DNA of 64,000 bases from Durusdinium trenchii (Eukaryota; Sar; Dinophyceae; Suessiales; Symbiodiniaceae): assembly GCA_963970005.1 (NCBI GenBank), contig CAXAMN010018891.1:456252-520251 (forward strand). Reading direction: 5' to 3'. Below the pieces are notes generated by a model. The model worked only from the letters and a program-made list of their open reading frames with translations, had not been told where the DNA came from and searched no databases. Shown here piece by piece: positions 49,742-60,400 of this stretch. Numbering within the stretch: position 1 is the stretch's first letter; each line of letters begins with the position of its first letter. Made by a program: the position numbers and the translations under genes.

Positions 49742-50048
49742 GACGGCGAAGGAGCAGCTGAATCAAGGGCACACAAATTCCCCGCTGGTGAATCGGCACT
49801 GAGGCAATGAAGACCGAATCAGACCCCCTGCGATAGCACTCGAATTGAAGCCAGTGGTTGTTGTGAATGACCATCCAAATGACATGATTGTACATGCCAT
49901 ACGCGTAGTCAAATCCACGCTGCCGGAGCACAGAACAGAGTAGACGGCTGGATGATTCTGGCCACGTCAAGGGAAAAATCCATTTCATCCATCCAGCCGC
50001 TGTATGTAAGCATGTGTTCCAAGCGAGCAGTGGCCCGAGCAGCTGCAA
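49623..50048 (-). pseudogene. LINE-B second Ulp1-like cysteine protease domain
   Basis: Contains VIWMVIHNNHWLQFECYR and, about 55 residues on, FVDQTMPRDLCGYYLLANAF. The order His-Trp, an acidic position, then a Cys-Gly box resembles the C48 (Ulp1/SENP) pattern HW...D...DCG. In a different frame from the first domain but directly after it. Assignment is by motif only. Confidence 0.5.
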
Positions 50049-51222
50049 CCTCTTCAGCAGAAGGCGGTGGAGTCGGCAGAGTGGACGAGAGCGGTGTCAA
50101 TCTGACTGGCCAAGCCGCAACAAGTTCTTTCTGAGGGATAGGATTCTGCTGAGACTCTCTTCTTGCCAGGAAGATCAGGAACTTCTTGCGCAATAGGGCA
50201 GCCAAATGAGCCAGAGGAGGAGGAGCGTTGTACGTCCTCCAGTCTTCCAAAGCACACTCCATGGTCATTGTGATGATGTCATGAAAGCGATCAGCAACGC
50301 CAGCAAAGGACTCGGGTTGGAATTCATCGGCTAGATCGAAGAGTTGGGCCCACCTCTGCACCAGCCGCCACCCACACAGGTGGGGAAGGTGCTCTTCATG
50401 TTCACTTGATGTGGACAGCCGATGAGGCGCAATGTCGAGGAGCCTGGTCACGACACGAGTTGCAGCATTTTGCAGGTGTTGTGGAAGTTGCACAAAGTTG
50501 AGATTTGCAGCATCAGCTGTTCTGCGGATCTCGATGGCTGCCCAATGGTCATCAACCAACACACAAATCACATTGGTAGTGTTGTTGAACAAGTAGATCT
50601 CTCCAAATGGTGACAGCGTGAAGTCGGAATCTTGCTGGTTCCAGTAAACTGGTGCAGTGAACTTGTATGAATCCTGCGTGAACATGATGTTCTGCGTGAT
50701 GCTCCACAATTCATCTGCAGCAATCCAACCATGCGTATTGCACATGTATTCAGCTCGGGCCTGAAAATCAGCGCCAGCAGCAAGAGTTGGTGTTGCTCCG
50801 GAGGAAAGGTGATGACCCCCCGCACGAATCTCATGGCTTCTCCGAAGGCTCAAAAGGGCACCGTGCTGCAGGGAACCAACGTGTTGATCACTTGGTACTC
50901 CATTGATCAGTGCAACCTCATGTAGGGATCCTTGGAACTGGAAAGTTGGAAGAGGCATCGGAGCGCTGCCAACAATAGAATGCATTACGCGCTCTTCGGC
51001 GGGAACGCGAACTGCAACAGCAATGCCATCACTCTGTGCAAGCTCCTCAAAGACATGGATGATGCGGAAAGAGGGGCTTGAGCCAGCTTCCCCTTCATGG
51101 GCCAATGTCGTAATCAACCGCTCATTGGATGAGAGCAAGCGTTGCATTCCAGCAAGGACTTCATCGTAGTTAGCTTGATTGCGCCCGAGACGCACGGCTC
51201 CTGGTAGCAAGTGATGGACCAC
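49909..51222 (-). CDS. LINE-B first Ulp1-like cysteine protease domain
   Basis: 437 codons. In the middle: YLFNNTTNVICVLVDDHWAA with the His-Trp pair at about 50540-50580, LNFVQLPQHLQ, and HLPHLCGWRLVQRW at about 50370 with the Cys-Gly pair. Same layout as the downstream domain, so the two look like a tandem pair. The C-terminus has a Pro-rich linker (SSTLPTPPPSAEEV). Possible role: desumoylation/deubiquitination or polyprotein cleavage; all inferred. Confidence 0.52.
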   Translation of the reverse strand: MVHHLLPGAVRLGRNQANYDEVLAGMQRLLSSNERLITTLAHEGEAGSSPSFRIIHVFEELAQSDGIAVAVRVPAEERVMHSIVGSAPMPLPTFQFQGSLHEVALINGVPSDQHVGSLQHGALLSLRRSHEIRAGGHHLSSGATPTLAAGADFQARAEYMCNTHGWIAADELWSITQNIMFTQDSYKFTAPVYWNQQDSDFTLSPFGEIYLFNNTTNVICVLVDDHWAAIEIRRTADAANLNFVQLPQHLQNAATRVVTRLLDIAPHRLSTSSEHEEHLPHLCGWRLVQRWAQLFDLADEFQPESFAGVADRFHDIITMTMECALEDWRTYNAPPPLAHLAALLRKKFLIFLARRESQQNPIPQKELVAAWPVRLTPLSSTLPTPPPSAEEVAAARATARLEHMLTYSGWMDEMDFSLDVARIIQPSTLFCAPAAWI

Positions 51223-51468
51223 ATAAACCTTGAACCACAGATCCTTTCACGAAGTCAATCGGTTTCATGATCTCAAGGAGCCTCGCAAAGATTTCTGAGC
51301 TACCAAACAGTTCCAAGGTGCCAGGAAGCTGCAACTCAATGGCATCATTCACAAGGTCGATGATCGGTACCGTAGCAGGACACGGACGTAGTCAATGGTT
51401 GTTCAACTGGCTGCAGGGTCAATCGGCACCTGACAAGGCACTCGCTGGCAACAAAAAGCTCCCAATCA

Positions 51469-53286
51469 TCAGCAATAATTAGCAGCAAGTTCTCGCAGGC
51501 TCATTGCGATGTTGCCTTTGCACCCAGAAGAGATCAAGAAGCATTGCTGGAAAAGTCCATCAGGGCCATCCACCACGCTAGCGAAAACCTCGATGAAAAT
51601 GGCCTTGGACATGGCTCGGGTCTCCAAGGTCGTGGCCCAAACATCAAGACTGAATTGAACACGCCATTCACCTTGTCCTTGAGAGATGACCTTAGGAGTC
51701 AGGCACTGGTGCACTTGTGTGGTAGGCATGAGACGGACAAATGGACCTTGCTCGAACAGGACAGCAGTTTTGGCCGTCAGGCGATGCTCCCAAGCCTCTC
51801 TCATAACAGAGACAGGATCAATGGATTCAGGCAGCGCTGCATACAGGCCGACACAAATGCACATGACACTGTGTGGGATGGTGATTGCATTTCCTACCAC
51901 TTTAAAAGCAAGCGAAAGTTTGCTCGGCAGCAAGAGTTCTGCAGTGAGACCGAAAAGGTTGCAAAAGTGGGCTGGATCAAGAAAGCAATAGAAACCATCC
52001 TGTTGCTTGAGAACTGCGAAAATGCCTTTCGTTTGCAAATGCTCCGCTGACAAATGGTGCTGCCTTGAATACGAAGCACAGAGAGTAGGGAGAGGCTCTG
52101 TAGGGCTGGCTAGACGGCCCTGCAGACCAGCATCAGGTCGAGTGGAAGCAGCAATTTTTGCCCTCTTAGCGGCAGGAACAAGTTGCGGATCATTGTAAAT
52201 GGCGGCTTCCGAACTGCTCAATCGTGCCTGTTCTTTCCAGACCTTAGGAAGGCAGAACTGGTAGCGATCATCGTTCCACGGGACTCTTGGCGCAATGGAG
52301 CACGGCAGGCTAAATCCAAGCGGCTCTGCGGGGATGTCAGCACGCACCCATACACACAACCACCTAGTTCGACAGTGGTGAGCTAGCTCGTGGTAAGGGA
52401 CGATCTGTGACCAAATCATTCTGTACCCGAACATGGAAGCTATACACTGTACAAGTTGAGAGTGAGCGTGCGAAGCCAGTTCATCCACACATTCTGCACA
52501 GGCCAGGATGGGTTGCAGCATGAAAACTTGTTCCAAACCAGCTACAAAGGACCATCCGTTCGGGTCCATGAGACCCCATGACTTGCCACCCTTCGACCAC
52601 GATTGGCACAGTGGCGAAAGCGTGCACATGAGGTTGACCTGGCATCTATGGACAAACGGTATAGCGGGGTCGGCGACATCACCCACAATGGCAATCTTCC
52701 CAGCCGGATTCCAGGGTTCGCTCGGTCGGATGGGACATCGAAGCATCTCACAATTGTGGCGGGCCTTGCACAGCTGAAGGATCGTTTCATCATGGTCCAC
52801 AAAGACTTGGCGAAATCCGAAACCAGCATTTGGGAGCCATTCCATTGCTTGGCTCCATCCACAGAGGCCTCCACAAAAAAGGTGGGTGCAATCCCACCCA
52901 AAAGTGCAGTCAAGCTCCGGGCGAAAGTGGACTGAGGCTGAATGGGCAAAGTTGTATACATGCAACTTCCGTGAGGACAGCAACGTGCCACAACAGATCA
53001 TCTGTGCACCTGGGCATACAGGAACAACCTTGTCAGGGACAGAGTCAGCTTGGTGGAAGCCTTTGCCTGGGGAAAAGGCGAGAGGCTTAAGCTCAATTGA
53101 ATCACCTGCGCAGCAAATAGCCTCACCGGCGATGAACGCTCGTCCACTCACCTGCAGCGGAAATGAAGCCGCTGAAAGGTCATGGTGGAGAGACCTGAAC
53201 ATAGTCCTCGTTGATCCAGCTAGAACCTGGTCGGCCAGATCAAGCACCTGTGCAGGTCCGTGGCAAAGGAACAACGGTCGGGCCAC
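51469..53286 (-). CDS. LINE-B cytosine-5 DNA methyltransferase domain
   Basis: 605 codons. Motif I THLFCGGLCGWSQAMEWLP (about 52831-52895); motif IV CTLSPLCQSWSKGG with the catalytic Cys codon at 52606-52608; motif VI position ACAECVDEL (about 52480-52505); motif VIII CRTRWLCVWVRAD (about 52335-52380); motif X VVGNAITIPHSVM (about 51868-51900). Order and spacing are those of C5 methyltransferases; SPxCxxWSxGG differs from the PPCQG form in the DIRS-like element, so the two domains are not close relatives. An N-terminal 130-residue region is unassigned. Located at the 5' end of the LINE, where ORF1 is usually found. Confidence 0.8.
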   Translation of the reverse strand: MARPLFLCHGPAQVLDLADQVLAGSTRTMFRSLHHDLSAASFPLQVSGRAFIAGEAICCAGDSIELKPLAFSPGKGFHQADSVPDKVVPVCPGAQMICCGTLLSSRKLHVYNFAHSASVHFRPELDCTFGWDCTHLFCGGLCGWSQAMEWLPNAGFGFRQVFVDHDETILQLCKARHNCEMLRCPIRPSEPWNPAGKIAIVGDVADPAIPFVHRCQVNLMCTLSPLCQSWSKGGKSWGLMDPNGWSFVAGLEQVFMLQPILACAECVDELASHAHSQLVQCIASMFGYRMIWSQIVPYHELAHHCRTRWLCVWVRADIPAEPLGFSLPCSIAPRVPWNDDRYQFCLPKVWKEQARLSSSEAAIYNDPQLVPAAKRAKIAASTRPDAGLQGRLASPTEPLPTLCASYSRQHHLSAEHLQTKGIFAVLKQQDGFYCFLDPAHFCNLFGLTAELLLPSKLSLAFKVVGNAITIPHSVMCICVGLYAALPESIDPVSVMREAWEHRLTAKTAVLFEQGPFVRLMPTTQVHQCLTPKVISQGQGEWRVQFSLDVWATTLETRAMSKAIFIEVFASVVDGPDGLFQQCFLISSGCKGNIAMSLRELAANYC

Positions 53287-53418
53287 TAGAACACCTAAAC
53301 AAAGGTGCGCCGGGAGAAGAGCACGGACTCTTCCTCGTTGACACCGGTCAGAGTCCGCACTCTCAGCCGGCCTAGGGCTCCCGATAGCCCGAGCTTTAGG
53401 GCCTTTGAACCCAGCGGC

Positions 53419-53435
53419 TATTTATGTATGTATAT
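53419..53435. repeat. Candidate target duplication of LINE-B, right copy
   Basis: Exact match to 42363-42379; continues into a (TA)n run to about 53445. Confidence 0.5.
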
Positions 53436-53445
53436 ATATATATAT

Positions 53446-54187
53446 TACATACATAATATACTCACTCTGGACTTTCAAGCGCAAGCAACTAGTGGAACCG
53501 TGACGTTTCTAGTTCAGGTCATATTCCTCCATGGTTTTCCTTTCGACCACACCAATGAGGGGATGCTCGATGATGTTCTCAGGCTTTTTGCTAAGTGGAC
53601 AGCAGGTGAGACAGACTGCTGCAGTGTGTGACAGCTGCAGGTCCATGGTGCAGGGAACTTATGGAGTGCCCCCTTCAGGTGGCATTTCTTGGTTGGATGT
53701 TAGCCAAACAACTGCGTAAGCCTGGTTTCTGTTTGATGGCAGGGTGACAGCAGAAGAGAGTCGTTGAGGCAGTAGAAGCAATGTGGTGACTTGCCAAACC
53801 GGCGAGTTGCAGCCTAGCTCCAAACAGGAATCGGGCAGTGTTAGGTGGCTCCATTGGTGAGGTACCATTTGTACACTTGAACATCAATCGGTTGCCACGG
53901 ATTGCGGTGGAGCCCTGCTTGCAAGTCCTCATTAGGCCTGGTCACTTGACGCAAGGAACAGATTCGATGCTTGCCAGCAAAATCAACAGTTGTGCCTAAA
54001 TAGTTTCACTTTCCTACTTTTCTCTTTGGGAACAGGAATGGACATCCTCCAGTAAAATGTCCAGGGCACTTGAATTTGCTTGTGGCTGGCCGAAGGCCCG
54101 CACTGGAAGCCTGGCAGGTTCGGTCCAACTAGCGAGCAAACATATACACATGCTAATCACATAAACAAAACAAATATATATATATAA
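53446..54187 (+). other. Spacer between LINE-B and copia-2: no gene seen
   Basis: No open frame with recognisable content. Ends with (TA)n at 54173-54186 next to the proposed LTR start. Confidence 0.5.
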
Positions 54188-54360
54188 TGCGAATGGAAGT
54201 GCAGCGACATGTACAGTGCAACTTGTACATATATATGTACCATATGTACTTTGGCTCAAGGATCAAGCGACTAGAAAAGGTGCGGTTTCCGTTCCGACGC
54301 TACGCCGCTTATGGACCGTCAGTGATAGCTTCAAACTTCGCTGATTAAGATCCACTCGCA
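54188..54360 (+). repeat. Proposed 5' LTR of copia-2
   Basis: The right end (ACTCGCA) is fixed by the adjoining primer-binding site. The left end is inferred from TGCGA, the inverse of TCGCA. About 173 bp. The second LTR is not in the window, so the left end is unproven. Confidence 0.5.
54250..54260 (+). other. Relict dinoflagellate spliced-leader end inside the copia-2 LTR
   Basis: TTTGGCTCAAG is identical to the last 11 bases of the dinoflagellate spliced leader. An 11-base match is expected by chance less than once in a window of this size, and it lies where the transcript 5' end would be. Confidence 0.5.
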
Positions 54361-54380
54361 GGTTATCAGCCGTACGCGCT
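54361..54380 (+). promoter_or_regulatory. Primer-binding site of copia-2 (tRNA anticodon arm, GAU anticodon)
   Basis: The 20 bases after the LTR are complementary to AGCGCGTACGGCTGATAACC, which fits tRNA positions 21-40: end of D-stem, anticodon stem UACGG, loop CUGAUAA with anticodon GAU (Ile), and the first two bases of the 3' stem. Same half-tRNA layout as copia-1 with a different tRNA. Confidence 0.65.
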
Positions 54381-54441
54381 CTTTATAGCCGTACGAGCTA
54401 CACGAGACCAAGAACAAGACTAGTCATTACAGAAACCTGCA

Positions 54442-57400
54442 ATGTCAAGCTCAGGAGGAAATGGAAGCGAACCCTATTCATTCGCTGCTCCTGGTGGTCC
54501 CAACACCATTTCGTCACCAGACTCTACAATGGGTACTGATTCATCAGCAAATGCTGACGTTATCACTATGCCTACTGGATCACAGATCTCGGAAAGATCC
54601 GTGCCACCGGCTCGGAATCTGACCGATCTTGCACCCGTAGGACCAAGAAGATCGATGAGAGCTACAACAAGATCTACATCGCCTATAACGTCTACCGCGA
54701 GATCCCCAAGAAGGAGTATAGAGAAGAGACGTGACGATGATAGAGGAACAAAAGAGCAAAGAAGAGAGATTCAGCTGGGTGAAGAATTGAGATCGGCGAG
54801 AAACGCATACAATTTTCTTCATGAAGAATATGAATGCATCCAAGCCGGATACTCACGACTACACCACGAGGCTGAAGTGGAGTTCAGGCAAATGTCTGAC
54901 TACAACAGGAAGATGCAGGAACATCTACAAGAGATGACACAGGAAGATGAAGGAGCGACAATAAGAATTGAAGAGCTCGAACACAAGCTACGCTTGGCGG
55001 AATCGACAGCTGAACATATCTACATGAGATATCAAGAGCTTGCACAAGAAACTCATCAAGAACATTCAGAGCTTGAATCTGTGAAAGCAACGAAGGACAG
55101 AATGTCCCAAGAGCTTCAAGCAGCGATTGGACACATCCAAGAACAGAATGAATCTTCATTGGCGATCAATAGAAGATCAAAAGCCATTCAGGATGAGAAC
55201 ACAGCCTTCGTCGGAATAGCTGACCAGATACAAGCTAGAATGATTGCGCTACAGGATGAGAATGTCAACATGCACGAGGTGATCCAACACCAGAGAGAAG
55301 AACAATGGAACAGTGAGGTCAGGGAAAGACGTCTTCAACACAGTGTTCACTCATCTCAAGATCAGAGCAATCAGGAAGCTATGGTTATTGATCATCTACG
55401 AGGTCAACTAGCTATGGCACGTGGAGCTGAACTCAACGCGAGAGCGGAGATAGAAGAGATGGAAGTGGGCATGAGGATGGAGATGTTTGTATGCCAGACT
55501 GAAGTCTCTGCTAAAGAAATGGCAGAAATGAAGGCGAGCCACCATGAATACGAAGCAAACGTCGCAAAGGAGGTTATCGCAAAAGGAGAAATATTCAACA
55601 ACGAAGTCCTAGAACGTTCCATCCGTGAACGACAACAGTTGAAAGACGCCAACCTCGCTCTATCCGAAGCCAACGCACAGCTGAAAAGAGAGAATATGAT
55701 GAGAGCTCCTATGTTCGGCGATGATGGTGCTGAAATTCAACAGAAGATCAGAGAACTGGAGAATGCACTATTGGAAAGCCAGAAGGAGACAAAGAATGTC
55801 ATTATGGAAAATGCGAAATTAAAAGCAGAAGCACGAATGGCACCCATAGTCTCTCGGTACAGCAAGCGTCCTAGTTCCAGAGACCGCGGGTTACCAACCC
55901 ACGCGTCCGAGGAAGATGAGATTCGGAACGCAAAAGAGGAGGCGGAGCACTACAAGGACGGGTACAATGAAATGACAGAGAGCCGAGATGAGATGTATGA
56001 ATGGTATGCTGAAACCCACAATGAGTACGCCGAGGAAAGGGAGAAATCAATTGAGCTATCCGAGGCGAACAAATCATTGAGGGACAAGATTTCAGAAGCA
56101 GAAGCATCCTCTTCATCTCATCTTGCACCGGCAACCTCTACAATCATGAAAGTATCGAGGAAGGAAGAATCAAAGATAAACGTTCCGTCATGGCCCAGGA
56201 TCAATGATCTTGGACTATGGAAGGCAAATCTCATTCAATCGATCATCATTGCGGCCAATGATTCAGATCAAGAGCCCTGGATCGACTGGATCAAAGAAGC
56301 CATGGACGACCCTGATCCGGACAAGTTTGTCGACTCAGGAGACCAAAGATTCCATTCAATCGATGCCAAACTCGGCCTAGCTCTTACCAAGGTCGTCATG
56401 GATGCGAAAGATGATGGTTCAGGTGTAGCTATGAAGTTGAGGACGAGGATCAATGCAAAAGGGAGAACATCAAGCCTCATAAAGGGAAGAGAGGTCCTAG
56501 CCCTGATCCTTATGAATTTCAAGACAACATCAAATGTGGAAGTCTTATATACTTCAATGCACCTCTACCAACTAGAATATCAAGGAGACAAGAACTTATC
56601 GTTGTTCTTCCACACTTGGGATGAGATTCTGGCAGGAATGAAGCCCGTTGACGTCCCGAGCGACGAAACTCGTCGGGATCTCCTATGGAGAAAGATCAGG
56701 CACTCAAACCTCATGGCATACGACATCAGCGCCTACAACAGCATGAACGACGATGATGCCAAGAAGACATACAAACATCTACGTGATATGATCAGAAGGC
56801 ACATCGAACGGCAAACTGAAGACAGGATGATCCTGGAAAAGGAGAAGGCAGTGAAGAATGTGGCCAATATCTTTCAGAATCTCAAACCAGGCGGACCTGC
56901 TCCAAAACTGAAAGCTGCACCAGCTGATCCGAAGAAGAAACCAAAAGGGCAACAAGAACAGGTTGTCTCAGAAGACGCTGCTGCAGTGAAGCCGAAACCC
57001 AATCCCAAGAAGCATCCTGAAGACAAGAACAAAAGGGGAAAGGGGAAAGGTAAAGGTGATGGAAAGGATCGCAGCCGAAGTCCGAGTACAGACAAGAAGA
57101 AGATACCATGCAAATACTTCGTGAAAGGTAACTGCACTATGGGGAAAGATTGCCCATTCAGTCACAAGAAACCCAGATCACCATCCAGAGGATCTTCTGT
57201 CGGAAAGAATGACAAGCCAGTATGTTGGATGTGGATTCGAGGAACTTGTGACAAAGGGAAGGATTGCAAGTTCTACCATGACCCAAAAGCCTCTCCTAAG
57301 AAAGGGATATCTGCACCAGCTGACTCAGGAGACGATAGGCCAAAGCCCAAGGCAAAACCCAAACCGAAGCCTAAGGCGAAGCCTGGAGCCCCAGCCATTG

Positions 57401-60400
57401 ACGGTGAACTCTTCATGGACGAATCCGAAGATGAAGGGATTGCTGCATCCGCCAAGGCAAGAGAAGGAGGTGCAAAAGTATCCTTTGATGAAGAGACTTG
57501 TGAGATCATGTTGAACGAAGCGATCTACTCAGTTAGGGACAAATGGAAGGTAGTAGAAAAGAAACCCCTACGTCCGGACATCAAACGATACGATGAGAAA
57601 GAGCTCACCTGCTACACGAGGAAAGAACAAATCAGATTTGAAGAAAAGGTCGCAGAGGCGAGAGGCATATTGATGGTCCCCTACACTGAGATCAAGAGGG
57701 TCCGAATACCAGTTGGACCAAAGGGTGACCTATCGGTCACTATGTCTTTTGACGAAGATGACGGCCTAGTTTTCCATCATAAAGTCATTCCTCATGTATG
57801 CGAGGGAAAGAAAGATCATGCAGACACAAAGACATTGTCTATTCCAGCCAAAGGGTCAAGAACGAAGTTCATCATGGACACAGGATGTGGATATGATTTG
57901 ATATCGAAAGGCAGAGCCAAGAAATTAGGTCTGGAAGTGAGAGAAAGCGACCAATCAATGTCATTCTATACTGCAAATGGAGTGACATCCACAAAAGGAG
58001 TCGCCGACATTCATTTCGACGAATTTGACTCTACCTACTCCCCATTCGTCCTAGATGAGTCTCCTTCAGTACTGTCTGTTGGAAAGAAATGCATGGAGGA
58101 AGGATACACATTCATATGGCCAGCCTGCGGCAACCCGTACATGGTTTCCCCGAACTACAAGAAAATCATGTTAGAAGTAGAGGGAAACATCCCATATATT
58201 GTCAAGGGCAGTGACTTCTGTACTCCCACCGACGATACAAGGGCGGAGATGATCGCAAGGTTCACTCTAGGAGAAGATGAAGCTGATTACCAATCGACTT
58301 TCATCAACTGTGATGTGGATCCTCAAGGAATCATGTGTGATGATGACGACCTTCCTGTGATTGAGCCTCCAAAAGTCAAAAGGCGAAAGAGGAATAAGAA
58401 GTTCAAGGCATCTCCGGGAGAAGAAGATGAGGTAGGATCAGATGTCGCCGGAGACAGTGAACCAGAAGCTGACGATGATGATGCAGATGACATCGAGGTG
58501 GATGTTGTTGACGGTGCAAGTAGAATGGTGAGAAGAGGAACTCTGAAAGCAGATGCCAGGAAAATCGAGCATCTACTCACACATCGTTACAAGAATCCCT
58601 ACTGTGAGTCATGCATCAGAGCAAAGATGAAACACTTCAAGACGCATCGAGGAGCGTTCAAGAGAAAGCTCAAAGCTTTTGGAGATCTGGTTACCTTTGA
58701 TTTTGTCGATACGAGGAACATCCTTGATCAAGGGATCAGCACTGATCGAGAGATCTTCGTCATTCGTGACAGGTGCACAGGCGTCATATGGGCCTATCCG
58801 TCGAAAGAGAGGTTTACCAAGGACGTGGTCAATGCAATAAACCACTTCAAAGGATTGAAGAAGATCAAGATTGCTTATGCCGACAAAGCCCCAGAGTTTG
58901 AGACGGCTATGAAGCAACTGAAGATCCCATTCGATCACTCTCTACCGAATCATCCTCAGAACAATTCTCTGGCGGAGAGGAACAATCAGTTCATTATGAT
59001 GACAACCGCAACTTGTCTCTTGGAAGCGGGGTTACCGCCATGTTTCTGGAGCTATGCAGTAGAATGCGTCAGCCATCTTTTGAACATTGAGGAAGGAGAG
59101 GATGGAGTGAGCCCTTGGTACAAGCTACATGGAAAAGAGTTCCATGGAGAGAAGATTCCCTTTGGTGCAAAGGTCTTCTTCATGCCGAGCAGTCAAGGAA
59201 GGATTGAGCAGAAGCACAAGTTTGATCCCAAGGGAATCCCAGGTATTTTCGCCGGATATGAGATCAAGCCCGGGATGAACTGGTCGAGACAATACAGAGT
59301 GTGGAGTCTTGAAACTTTTGCACATCAAAGCCTTGCATTTGATGCCAATCGCCCTATCAGAAAGCTACTCACACCACAGCTCACAGAGACCCTGGTATTC
59401 CTCGCTCCCATCGAATTCCCGTTGAAGGAAGGATACGAGAAGATCAACAACACGTTGGAAGGCATGAAGATCCGTGACAGGAGAGATGGAGAGCCAGAGG
59501 TCGGAGATCCTAGTCAAATGATTGACTATGGAGATTACGAACCAACTGAGCCCGGTATGGATTTTGAGGAGCTTGCGGAAAGGGAGATTAGGGATGAGGA
59601 CGACGAAGACGCCATTGGAGATCATGAAGCAGATGATGAAGAACGAGATGATCCCGGTGATGATGATGATCCAAAACCTGATGGCGGTCACTCCAAAATA
59701 TTGTCCAAACCTGCCAAGGCGAAGGTACCACCTTCGACCGGCAGGGAAGATCACCCGCCAGTTGGAGATCCTTCAATGGATCACATGTCCATGGGAAAAG
59801 CAAGTGATGGTATCATCTACTTGAATGATGATGGTGAAACCGTGAAACTGGACAGGAAAGGGAATCCATATAAGGTTGGATCAGACGGAAGAAGGTTCTT
59901 CAGGTCATCACCGAGACCAAGATCAAAATATACTCCAGAAGAATGGAAAGCGTTGTCTCTATCTGATAGAGCTATCGCTGAGAAGAAAGAAGCTCTCGAG
60001 AAAGAAAAGATGAAAGAGAGAGAGAGAGTAAAGGTGCGGGATCCAGCAAGGACAAAAGGAAGAAGAAAAAAGAAGGAGGATAAGGATGATGATCCTAAGG
60101 ACGTATCGCCCAACATCTTCATCGATCTGAAGAAAGATCGGACACTGATCACCGATGACGATGACATGGGGGGCTATAGTCCATCTTCAGCATCTACACT
60201 TTCCACAGAACTCCCAAGCGACGACGATTACTTAGTCGAATGGGAGGAATGGACGAGTGTGGAGAATGGGTTCGGCCCACGTGCTACTTGGGATCCACTC
60301 AATATCATTGATGTCAACAGTGGAGAAATCCTCAATGATATGGCAGTAGCATATGCAATGCCAACGGAATCCAATAGATGCACAACCGAAGATTTCACAA

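Larger units (their letters stand above)
42380..53418 (-). mobile_element. LINE-B: non-LTR retrotransposon with methyltransferase and tandem cysteine protease domains (frameshifted)
   Basis: Minus strand, 5' end at about 53418. Order: cytosine-5 methyltransferase, two Ulp1-like protease domains, a conserved region of unknown role, a Lys/Gly-rich segment, APE-type endonuclease, RT with FVDD, zinc finger, RNase H, C-terminal tail. Frames change many times along its length, so this copy is decayed. Ends are inferred from the exact 17-bp repeat. Confidence 0.82.

Noticed and set aside
42570-53286. Plus-strand open frames across LINE-B
   Set aside because: All are shadows of minus-strand methyltransferase, protease, endonuclease, RT and RNase H frames.
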